A DNA stretch of 48,436 nt, taken from the IMG/VR virus record IMGVR_UViG_3300031565_000061, positions 1-48,436 of that record. The stretch is one strand, 5' to 3'. Positions within the stretch are counted from its first letter, which is position 1. Each line of letters opens with the position of its first letter. This DNA comes from a virus. The notes below the pieces were generated by a model. It was not told where the DNA came from. It did not search any database and was given only the letters and a program-made list of their open reading frames with translations. Shown here piece by piece: positions 31,321-37,980 of the stretch. The position numbers and the translations under genes were made by a program.

Positions 31321-31705
31321 TGAACCACTCCGGCGGCTCCTTCAGATGCGGGCCATTATATCCTATATCCCTGACCTCCCTATCATTGACATTCAATAGT
31401 GAACCTTCTGGAAAAAGCAATTCGTCAAAGGCTACCAGTTGACACCCATGCGCCGAAGACATTACTAAAGGTTGCTCCCTCTGGGCAGCCAAATCGTAAG
31501 CCAAGACGATGTGCTTACCTGTCTTGATTTCGACCCAATGTATGTAACACCGACACGGGCCAGAACCCTTAATGAAAATGTCGGGGTGCGAGTACCATTG
31601 TCTCCACCATGTTCCGCCTTCTTGGCCAAGCGTCGGGCCATGCCAGTACAAATTCTCCTGTTCATCAATCCTTACATGACCATTATCATAGATAATCTTT
31701 AGCAC
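31298..31705 (-). CDS. hypothetical protein
   Basis: A 135-residue protein with a beta-rich sequence (IFIKGSGPCRCYIHWVEIKTG). GTG 31705 with AGGAGG ten bases upstream is the likely start. No family is recognised. It is lower in GC than the genes around it, like several small genes in this block. Confidence 0.6.
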   Translation of the reverse strand: MLKIIYDNGHVRIDEQENLYWHGPTLGQEGGTWWRQWYSHPDIFIKGSGPCRCYIHWVEIKTGKHIVLAYDLAAQREQPLVMSSAHGCQLVAFDELLFPEGSLLNVNDREVRDIGYNGPHLKEPPEWFNADDFTG

Positions 31706-31738
31706 GTCAGAAGTACCTCCTATCAGTTAGATCAGTTC

Positions 31739-32011
31739 TCATAGTGGTGCCGTGAGGCAACTTCCTTCATCCTGAAATACGTAACCCAGGCCACGAAGCC
31801 TCTCTGCTACTGGTCCACAAACCTCACACAGTCCAGTTTCCTCATCCATACCCGTCCAGAACTCCACCTTCGCCAGCCGATGACTCTTCATTTTTCTCTT
31901 GTGACATAACTCACAGCAGTCAGGATCCGGGTCCGGAATGAAGCTGAAATGCAGGTAGCAATCACCGCGCCTCTTGCCATCGTCACTCATCGGTTCTGGT
32001 ATCTTCGTCAT
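31739..32011 (-). CDS. small zinc-finger-like protein
   Basis: A 90-residue protein with CCELCHKRK and a later CEVCGPV, giving a four-cysteine zinc site reminiscent of HNH-like zinc modules, although no H-N-H core is seen. ATG 32011 follows GGAGGTA. The function is unknown. Confidence 0.6.
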   Translation of the reverse strand: MTKIPEPMSDDGKRRGDCYLHFSFIPDPDPDCCELCHKRKMKSHRLAKVEFWTGMDEETGLCEVCGPVAERLRGLGYVFQDEGSCLTAPL

Positions 32012-32038
32012 GTGAATACCTCCAAGAATAGTCGTTTG

Positions 32039-32941
32039 TCAGTGAGGTTGGTTCTCACACAAAGCCCCCCATTGCTCTTTGCGCTGTGCACGCATCATGG
32101 CCGCCTCCTCACTATCCTCGAAGAGCCAGCCGTACTCCGCCGCCAGATGGTCCTCAGCACACCGGAACCCGCGCGCCAGCTCCAGGTTCCTGCAAATCGC
32201 AGGCAAACGGTCGTAATAGTCCTGCTCCGAGATGGACGCCAGGATGTATGCCAGGTCGTCCGGGGTCTCAAAGCTGATAATTCCATCTTCGTCGAAGAAT
32301 CCATCAATGCCAGGGCACCCCCAATAGATCGGCACCGTGCCCTGCGAGAAGCAGTCAATCAGCTTCTCCGTGAAATAGTAGTCAGAACGCCCGGACTCGA
32401 TGACGACGGAATAGCGGAAGGGCCTCAGCCCCGGCGGCTTAGGGTCCAGGTACTCGGTATAGGGCTCCCCAAACACAGACAGGCACTCACCGAACTGCTT
32501 GACGATCTCATGCCTCAGCCGGTGGCCCTCCGTGACCGCCTTGACCGATACGATGATGCTCACGTCCGCGCTCTTGTCAAACACGCCCCACTCGCGGATC
32601 CTCGAACCGCCATAGGGATAGAACCGCCACGGACCCCCGCGCCGTAGGTGCTCCAGACTGTAGGTGAATATGGCATCAAAACGGTCCTCCAGCATCACGG
32701 CCTGCTCATAGTGCGTGGCAGTGAGTGCGGGTGGCTCGATGAGGATGGCGATGTTCGTGGGTGCCCGGCTCAGCAGAACCTCATCCAGGCACATATCCGT
32801 GAACACCATCACAGGCACGTCATCCGGAATATCCGGCACGTGGCGCCAGCGCAAGGACTTCGGGGCCTCGTCAGCGTTCTCACTGCTTAGGGACATTGAC
32901 TCGCCCTGAAAGGTGCCATCGCGGAGGGGGACGGTTATCAC
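32039..32941 (-). CDS. GT10-type fucosyltransferase-like glycosyltransferase
   Basis: A 300-residue protein with SDYYFTEKLIDCFSQGTVPI (186-205) followed by YWGCPGIDGFF and a later IISF. The Y-x-T-E-K-L-x-D/N-x-x-x-x-G-x-V-P-I-Y-W-G block is the defining C-terminal motif of GT10 alpha-1,3/1,4-fucosyltransferases, which use GDP-L-fucose. The GDP-fucose synthase gene at 35504-36538 lies in the same block and could supply the donor. GTG 32941 overlaps the upstream stop. Confidence 0.8.
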   Translation of the reverse strand: MITVPLRDGTFQGESMSLSSENADEAPKSLRWRHVPDIPDDVPVMVFTDMCLDEVLLSRAPTNIAILIEPPALTATHYEQAVMLEDRFDAIFTYSLEHLRRGGPWRFYPYGGSRIREWGVFDKSADVSIIVSVKAVTEGHRLRHEIVKQFGECLSVFGEPYTEYLDPKPPGLRPFRYSVVIESGRSDYYFTEKLIDCFSQGTVPIYWGCPGIDGFFDEDGIISFETPDDLAYILASISEQDYYDRLPAICRNLELARGFRCAEDHLAAEYGWLFEDSEEAAMMRAQRKEQWGALCENQPH

Positions 32942-33207
32942 AGTCCTAGCCTTACTCCCAGCTTATCATGGGCCCGTTGGCGCGCAAGTATCGCTTCTAG
33001 CTCAGCACTTATTTTCATTGATTGAACCTTAGTCTCTACAAGCTTTTGTGCCGCCGTATAGTTGATAACGCATTGACGCAATATATTAATGGTATGCCCA
33101 CTCTCAGGATATCCACTTTCCTTCCAGAGAATTAAAGCCTCACCCAGCTTCTGACTTTCTAAATCACGCAACCGAACTTCAACGGGGGGACTCATTTCAT
33201 CAGTCAT
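32938..33207 (-). CDS. small helical protein
   Basis: An 89-residue protein, largely helical (LESQKLGEALILWKESG; QRAHDKLGVRLGL at the end). ATG 33207 overlaps the preceding stop. No family is recognised. Confidence 0.55.
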   Translation of the reverse strand: MTDEMSPPVEVRLRDLESQKLGEALILWKESGYPESGHTINILRQCVINYTAAQKLVETKVQSMKISAELEAILARQRAHDKLGVRLGL

Positions 33208-33490
33208 TACTTATTCTCCTCTTATTAGCCCACGGAACTGCTAGCCACCGCCCTAGCCGCTCCTGCCAGTAACGCCTATTCTCAAAAAGGGGCACCGGCC
33301 CCTTCATGCAATTAGCGTACCAAAGCCTCCACTCTACCATATAGGTATGCCTCCGCCAAAACATCACATCACCATCCCAGGTATAGCTCAGGTACGGCCT
33401 ATTAAAACAATTGACTGGAGCAACATCCTCAAAGGTACGGGGATGATGATACTCATACCAAGCCCTCATTGAACTGGCTAGCCTGCGCAT
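33200..33490 (-). CDS. hypothetical protein
   Basis: A 96-residue protein rich in Trp, Tyr and Arg. ATG 33490 is coupled to an upstream stop (TGATG) behind GGAGGGGTG. A longer frame starting TTG at 33538 is less likely because its extra part lies in the remnant described at 33490-33582. Its end (ENRRYWQERLGRWL) is repeated in that remnant. No family is recognised. Confidence 0.55.
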   Translation of the reverse strand: MRRLASSMRAWYEYHHPRTFEDVAPVNCFNRPYLSYTWDGDVMFWRRHTYMVEWRLWYANCMKGPVPLFENRRYWQERLGRWLAVPWANKRRISND

Positions 33491-33582
33491 CACGTCAAAC
33501 ACCCCTCCGGCAGCCAGCGGCCCAGGCGCTTTTGCCAATACCTCCTGTGCTCACACATCAGGATATCTATGACACCGCACAT
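33490..33582 (-). pseudogene. 30-codon chimeric remnant
   Basis: A short frame from ATG 33582 to TGA 33490. Its middle, EHRRYWQKRLGRWL, copies the C-terminal part of the next gene (ENRRYWQERLGRWL). Its last residues, WLPEGCLT and stop, match the end of the glycosyltransferase at 34094-34813. It looks like a join of two duplicated gene ends produced by recombination. Confidence 0.5.
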
Positions 33583-33639
33583 GGTTCAGGCCTCTGCCGA
33601 GTGCCTTTTAGTAGGAACTAGGGGTTTTGAATCCCCCTA

Positions 33640-33930
33640 CTACTCGGGCCTATGGACGATATGTTCCGGCGCATCAGTCAGTAATTCGCCCACATGTCCT
33701 GTGCAGGCCGTCGTAAAATCGTCTTGCTTGTAAGGATGTATCTCGATCATCCATTCGGCTTCCTTCTCGCAACCAACAACGCAACAGGGTCCCTGGTTGC
33801 TCACCTTGCCTTCGCCCGGTAGCTCTACCAGCGCCCGCCTCAGTGCGCATTCCAACTCAAAGACGGTACCGATGCGCAACGCATCTCGCGCTTGCTCTTT
33901 CACTGTCGCTTTTCTTACTTCGTCTGACAT
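33640..33930 (-). CDS. small protein with possible zinc site
   Basis: A 96-residue protein starting at ATG 33930 behind GGAGG. It has CCVVGCEKEAEW and a later C-x-x-H (CTGH), a pattern of small zinc-binding phage proteins. The N-terminus is helical. Its stop lies within a GGGG/CCCC hairpin at 33609-33642 that lacks a T-tract. Confidence 0.6.
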   Translation of the reverse strand: MSDEVRKATVKEQARDALRIGTVFELECALRRALVELPGEGKVSNQGPCCVVGCEKEAEWMIEIHPYKQDDFTTACTGHVGELLTDAPEHIVHRPE

Positions 33931-33945
33931 TTCCTAACCTCCATT

Positions 33946-33969
33946 CAGATTTCGCCTCAGATTTCGCCT
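33946..33969. repeat. 12-bp tandem repeat, two copies
   Basis: CAGATTTCGCCT occurs twice in direct succession between the stop of the methylase remnant and the next ribosome site. The first copy (on the minus strand) carries the remnant stop codon. Confidence 0.7.
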
Positions 33970-34097
33970 ACAAAGGCACTCGGTACTTGACAGTAGACCA
34001 ATCCCAAACTCTCAATCTCCGCAGCGACCTCCTTGGCATCACTTGTAACGATGGTGCAGCAATCGTATGGCCCTATCTTCTGGCCGCAGCCCTTCAT
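33957..34097 (-). pseudogene. truncated DNA methylase-like fragment
   Basis: A 46-residue frame starting at ATG 34097 (ATGA overlap with the preceding gene). Its GCGQKIGPYDCCTIVTSDAK closely parallels GCGRFIGPYPCCTIITGDAK at the start of the DNA methyltransferase at 20335-21080. It then diverges and stops before any catalytic DPPY. It is either a decayed copy of that gene's 5' end or a small protein built from it. The start is still translationally coupled. Confidence 0.6.
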
Positions 34098-34813
34098 GTC
34101 AAACACCCCTCCGGCAACCAGCCGCGCTCCACCAGTTCCCGATAGTCCTCGTCCCTCATCCCGGTGATGCTCGGCTCCGTAGGCTTGTCGCTCTTTAGTG
34201 CCAGCGTGTACCGCACAGGGAACTGCCTCGTGCCCAGGACCACCACCTCCGGGGTGCTCGAAAGCCGGTCCGTGCCCGCCATCTCCAGGTTCCAGGGCGT
34301 CTCACCGGGAATCATGTAGTGCAATAAGTAGTCACGCCTCCAAATCGCCGCCTGGAGGCTCAGGTGATACGGGCTGTGCGGCTCAGACCATACCAGGTCC
34401 ATGCTCCCGTAGTACTCATAATCGGGCCTCTGGCCCGGTGAGGCCCCCGCATAGAGCCGATCCGTGGTGAGGTCCATCCTGATGACCTCGTGGTGTATCA
34501 TCATGTACTCCGCCAGGGTCCCTATGGCCCGCACGTCCACGGTACGCAGAAGCAACATATCCTCCAGCATCCAGATGAACAGCTCATCATCCATGGACCG
34601 CAGGAACTCAATCACGCCATCAGACCACCTCTCCACGGGGTAGTTCTGCGGGGCAATCTGGTGGAATGTGAAGTTGGGGGGCAGCTCGAAGTTCGGCTGT
34701 GAGTACCCCGCCACCACCACAGGCTGCAGCTCGCTCCAGTAGCGATTGAACAGGTGCGCAAAGGCCGGCAGAATCCACAGGTGCCGGTCATTGGTAGTCA
34801 CGAACACCCTCAT
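34094..34813 (-). CDS. glycosyltransferase-like protein
   Basis: A 239-residue protein opening MRVFVTTNDRHLWILPAF, a Rossmann-like first strand of phage and capsule glycosyltransferases. WMLEDMLLLRTVD looks like a variant nucleotide-sugar site (E-D-M in place of DxD), and MAGTDRLS follows. It lies between a sulfotransferase-like gene and a methylase fragment. ATG 34813 overlaps the preceding stop. The donor sugar is unknown. Confidence 0.55.
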   Translation of the reverse strand: MRVFVTTNDRHLWILPAFAHLFNRYWSELQPVVVAGYSQPNFELPPNFTFHQIAPQNYPVERWSDGVIEFLRSMDDELFIWMLEDMLLLRTVDVRAIGTLAEYMMIHHEVIRMDLTTDRLYAGASPGQRPDYEYYGSMDLVWSEPHSPYHLSLQAAIWRRDYLLHYMIPGETPWNLEMAGTDRLSSTPEVVVLGTRQFPVRYTLALKSDKPTEPSITGMRDEDYRELVERGWLPEGCLT

Positions 34814-35478
34814 CTTGGTGCACTCCAGAATCCACGGAAGGCATCAAGCTCCTTCGCATAGTAGAAGTGTTTGGCGTATCGGCTCCCATACATGCGGTCC
34901 AGATACGCCTCAGGCATCACGGCCTGCTGCACAAACGCCTTGTACAGGTCGCCCACGCCGTGTGGCCGCTCGGCATCACTGGCCCGGTGCTCAACCTCGA
35001 AGCCGTCCTTAACTCCCAGGTCCATCTCCAGCAAGGCCTCGAAGGCCGCCACTAGGCTACCCGTCAGGGCCTCAGCCCTGATGACCAGGACGCGCCTACC
35101 GCCGCTCTCGTAGATGGACCAGCCCCGCTTGCGGTTAAACTTCTCCGCATAGACGTTGATACCGGTCTCCGGCTGAAACAGCTCAGAGAACCACGTCAAC
35201 GGCACGTCGTGCTTGTCCCAGGACATCAGGAACTCGTCAAGGAGTACCTGGCTGTACCCCTCGCCGGTCACCGCTAGGGTGCCCGCCATTTCGTAAAAGA
35301 ATGCCGAGACGTTCCGGATCACCGGCTCCCGGACCATGCTGATGACATTGGGGTACTGCGCCTGCACCGGGTTCATCGGATGGTACGCCCGCGAGGCGTG
35401 TATACCCAACTTCCGCGCCAACTCGATGACCGTAGACGAGCCACACTTCCCCATCTGAAATACGGCAATCTCATTCAT
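34810..35478 (-). CDS. sulfotransferase-like capsular polysaccharide protein
   Basis: A 222-residue protein beginning MNEIAVFQMGKCGSSTVIEL. The Q-M-G-K-x-G-S-S-T phrase is the nucleotide-binding loop of the 'putative capsular polysaccharide synthesis' / sulfotransferase-like family, and VISMVREPVIRNVSAFF is the second phosphate motif. ATG 35478 follows AGAAGGAGAC. It is probably an enzyme of glycan decoration. Confidence 0.65.
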   Translation of the reverse strand: MNEIAVFQMGKCGSSTVIELARKLGIHASRAYHPMNPVQAQYPNVISMVREPVIRNVSAFFYEMAGTLAVTGEGYSQVLLDEFLMSWDKHDVPLTWFSELFQPETGINVYAEKFNRKRGWSIYESGGRRVLVIRAEALTGSLVAAFEALLEMDLGVKDGFEVEHRASDAERPHGVGDLYKAFVQQAVMPEAYLDRMYGSRYAKHFYYAKELDAFRGFWSAPR

Positions 35479-35503
35479 GCCTTGTCTCCTTCTATGTTTT
35501 TGC

Positions 35504-36538
35504 TTACACCGAGGGTGATGCGCCCGCAGGGGCGCGCTGCCCCTTGGCAATACAACTGGTGGTCATATCCCGTTCGTCATCCTCAAGGCGCTGGACCATG
35601 TCATACCACTTCACTATACGGTCCAGGCCCTCCTCCAGAGATACCTCCGGCTGCCACCCCGTAAGTTTCGCAAACTTGGAACTATCCAACACGCGCCTGG
35701 GCTGGCCATCGGGCATAGAGGCGTCAAAGCTGACATCGCCCTGGTAGTTCACGGCCTTAGCCACCACATGAGCCAGGTCCACAATACTGACCTCACGGCC
35801 TGAGCCCACGTTGTAGGGACCGGACACCAGCAGCTCCCCCGCTGACAGGAGCGCCCTCACACAATCCCCCACGTACAGGAAGTCGCGCGTCGGTTTGCCC
35901 GTACCCCATAACGACACCACATGATCGCCCGCCCTCTTAGCCTCCAGGAACTTGCGGATCATCGCCGGGATGACGTGGGAGCTTTCAGGGTCGAAGTGGT
36001 CCCGCGGCCCATAGAGGTTCGTGGGCACCACGTACACCCACGGCAAGCCGAACTGCGCCCCATAAGCCTGCAAGCCCACCAGCAGCATCTTCTTGGCCAG
36101 GCCGTAGGGTGCGTTGGTCTCCTCAGGGTAACCGTCCCAAAAGGACCGCTCCGAGAACGGCGTCGGGCAGTGCTTCGGGTACGAGCACACCGTACCCACA
36201 CCCACGAACTTACTCACATCGAAGAAGTGGGCCGCATCCAGCAGGTTTGAACCCATCAGCAGATTATCCCGCCACATCGTAGCGGGCTGCTTGCGATTGA
36301 GGCCGATGCCCCCACAGGTCGCAGCCAGGTGAAACAGCGTCTCACAGCCTTGCTCGCCCCACAGCGTCATCGCATCCCCAAACATAGCACACACGCCATC
36401 AACCGTCGTCAGATCGTACTGCTCCGAACGGGGCACAAACGGCTTGCAATCCAGAAGGCGCAGGGCATCAACCAAGTGGGAACCGAGAAATCCAGCGCCG
36501 CCAGTCACGATTACACGGCGATTCTTCCAGTAAGACAT
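35504..36538 (-). CDS. fcl: GDP-L-fucose synthase-like NAD(P) epimerase/reductase
   Basis: A 344-residue short-chain-type enzyme with the Rossmann loop VTGGAGFLGSHLV (11-23) and HLAATCGGIGLNRKQPA (70-86). It has the catalytic-type T-V-C-S-Y-P-K (116-122) with Y145 and K149 in PYGLAKK. NLYGPRDHFDPESSHVIPA is very characteristic of GDP-L-fucose synthase (GDP-4-keto-6-deoxymannose epimerase/reductase). The C-terminal RVLDSSKFAKLTGWQP is also typical. The GDP-mannose dehydratase that would supply the substrate is not in the window, so it must come from the host or another part of the phage. It is the first gene after box promoter E. Confidence 0.88.
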   Translation of the reverse strand: MSYWKNRRVIVTGGAGFLGSHLVDALRLLDCKPFVPRSEQYDLTTVDGVCAMFGDAMTLWGEQGCETLFHLAATCGGIGLNRKQPATMWRDNLLMGSNLLDAAHFFDVSKFVGVGTVCSYPKHCPTPFSERSFWDGYPEETNAPYGLAKKMLLVGLQAYGAQFGLPWVYVVPTNLYGPRDHFDPESSHVIPAMIRKFLEAKRAGDHVVSLWGTGKPTRDFLYVGDCVRALLSAGELLVSGPYNVGSGREVSIVDLAHVVAKAVNYQGDVSFDASMPDGQPRRVLDSSKFAKLTGWQPEVSLEEGLDRIVKWYDMVQRLEDDERDMTTSCIAKGQRAPAGASPSV

Positions 36539-36598
36539 CGCATCCTCCGGGAAAGCTCTAAGGGGAGCGGGGCCGTGCCAGCATATACCACCGCCCTC

Positions 36599-36661
36599 AG
36601 TATAGCCGGACTCAAACCTTTGCTAGCAAAAGAACGTGGGACTCATCCTTTTGCGCAAAAG
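36599..36661 (-). promoter_or_regulatory. box-type phage promoter (site E)
   Basis: On the minus strand: the perfect 14-bp palindrome CTTTTGCGCAAAAG (36648-36661), 15 bp, the 16-bp box CTTTTGCTAGCAAAGG (36617-36632), 12 bp, and TATACT (36599-36604). It reads into fcl at 36538, at the start of the glycan block. Confidence 0.75.
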
Positions 36662-36695
36662 ACCGATGCCGACCCCGCCCCAACACACATCAAGG

Positions 36696-37061
36696 TCAGA
36701 TGCGCTCACCGAGCAGCATCTTGCTGCGCAGAATCTTGTATATCACCGTCGCCGCCGCAAACACAACACCAGACCAGGCCAAGACGTTCTCAATGATCTG
36801 GAACACGCAGACCACGAAAGCGGGCGGCTCAGTGGGCACCAATCCGCAGGTGACCACGACGGGGAAGCCCTCCAGGAGTAGCTTCTCCCCGACAGCGATA
36901 CACAGGGCCACAATATAGGTTAGCCAGATAGCCTTCGGGCCGTTTATCGCTACAAGATACACGCCGTCAGACCACTGCAACTTGCGCAGGAGCCACACCA
37001 GTGCCATCGCGACAGCACCTAGCACTACTGGGTTCCTGAGCAGCCCCGCAAACTCTATCAT
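36696..37061 (-). CDS. putative holin
   Basis: A 121-residue membrane protein with about three hydrophobic segments (around residues 8-26, 44-60 and 80-108) and a charged end. It lies directly after the endolysin in the lysis cassette, the usual place of a holin. No family signature is visible. ATG 37061 follows GGAGGAAG. Confidence 0.6.
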   Translation of the reverse strand: MIEFAGLLRNPVVLGAVAMALVWLLRKLQWSDGVYLVAINGPKAIWLTYIVALCIAVGEKLLLEGFPVVVTCGLVPTEPPAFVVCVFQIIENVLAWSGVVFAAATVIYKILRSKMLLGERI

Positions 37062-37071
37062 GTCTTCCTCC

Positions 37072-37617
37072 CTACACGCAGCCTATGGCCGCGAGGTATG
37101 ATGCCCAGGCCAACCCTGGACACTGCGTCTTGCCCACCTGGAAGTGCGGCTTGACGTACAATGAATGTCCGACCTCCTGAACGAAGAATATCTGCAACCC
37201 GCACATCAGATGAACCAGCTCCACGATCATCTCCGGCGCAGGCGCAACCCGCACGAAGTTTCCTCCCAGCGCCACCCCGAAGGTCTCCGCATTGACGGAA
37301 TGCGGCCCTGCGCCTGCCTGCGGACCCCAATCACACAACCGGTGGTCGAAGTCCGTCACGATAGGTGAGCCGTACTGCGGGCCTTCCTCGTGAATGTAGA
37401 ACGTATAGGCCATGCCCGGCCAGCCAAGACCAATGTGCATCAGGGCGATAGCCTTCGATGTGTACCAGGACTTGCCGACGGTATGATGAATAATGCCTCC
37501 CTTGACATCCGGAAGCTCCCGATAGGGCCACTTCTGCTTCGGGTTCACCGGGAGCGTAGCCCGCTTGTCCTTCAGGTGCACACCGCCCGCTATCAAGATG
37601 TCCGTCAGAGCGCCCAT
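37072..37617 (-). CDS. endolysin: N-acetylmuramoyl-L-alanine amidase (Amidase_2 type)
   Basis: A 181-residue single-domain amidase. GIIHHTVG (41-48) carries the first zinc histidine, NAETFGVALGGNF (110-122) is the central block, and KPHFQVGKTQCPG (157-169) supplies the second histidine (H159), the zinc cysteine (C167) and the catalytic lysine/threonine region. This is the T7-lysozyme/PGRP fold that cuts the bond between muramic acid and the peptide in peptidoglycan. No cell-wall-binding domain is visible. It is followed by the putative holin. Confidence 0.85.
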   Translation of the reverse strand: MGALTDILIAGGVHLKDKRATLPVNPKQKWPYRELPDVKGGIIHHTVGKSWYTSKAIALMHIGLGWPGMAYTFYIHEEGPQYGSPIVTDFDHRLCDWGPQAGAGPHSVNAETFGVALGGNFVRVAPAPEMIVELVHLMCGLQIFFVQEVGHSLYVKPHFQVGKTQCPGLAWASYLAAIGCV

Positions 37618-37620
37618 AGG

Positions 37621-37818
37621 TCAATCCCCGTGGATGTCGCGTATCTCACCCACTATCTCAACGGTGCCCTTCTCATTAGCCTGGAGCACCGCCAGCAGCC
37701 GCTCATACTCCTCTTGCGTGCATTCAACGTAGCCCTCACGCTCAAGGACCTGCGCGTCATTGTCGTCACGCGCTACTGCTATAACGAGTTTACCCCCTGC
37801 CATGAAGTAACGAGCCAT
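37621..37818 (-). CDS. hypothetical protein, first gene of the lysis transcript
   Basis: A 65-residue acidic protein. The -10 of promoter F lies inside the longer frame starting at 37854, so the true start must be downstream: ATG 37818 behind AGGTG, or ATG 37824. It contains DDNDAQVLEREGYVECTQEE. No family is recognised. The endolysin follows after three bases. Confidence 0.55.
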   Translation of the reverse strand: MARYFMAGGKLVIAVARDDNDAQVLEREGYVECTQEEYERLLAVLQANEKGTVEIVGEIRDIHGD

Positions 37819-37839
37819 ATCCATACACCTGTTTACCTC

Positions 37840-37873
37840 ATTATACCCCGGCACGATGTTTTGGGAGCAAAAG
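37840..37873 (-). promoter_or_regulatory. box-type phage promoter (site F)
   Basis: The 16-bp box CTTTTGCTCCCAAAAC (37858-37873), 12 bp, then TATAAT (37840-37845). A degenerate half-site (GCGCGAAAAG on the plus strand) lies near where the 14-bp box would be expected. It drives the lysis genes. Confidence 0.7.
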
Positions 37874-37933
37874 AATCACGACATGTCGTCCGCGCGAAAA
37901 GTCCGTCATATACTATACACCTTTAGTTAGTTA

Positions 37934-37956
37934 ATACTCTTAGAACTAAGAAGTAT
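37934..37956. repeat. AT-rich inverted repeat after the tail module
   Basis: A near-perfect inverted repeat with a 12-bp palindromic core CTTAGAACTAAG and arms ATACTCTTAG / CTAAGAAGTAT. It lies between the stop of the glycoside hydrolase gene (37981) and promoter F, in the most AT-rich stretch of this region. There is no T-tract beyond the stem, so it may be an operator or a weak terminator. Confidence 0.5.
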
Positions 37957-37980
37957 ACATAGGGGGCCGCTGATTTCAAC

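Noticed and set aside
33609-33642. Hairpin as terminator
   Set aside because: The stem (TAGTAG, GGGG with CCCC, CTACTA) has internal mismatches and no T-tract on either strand.
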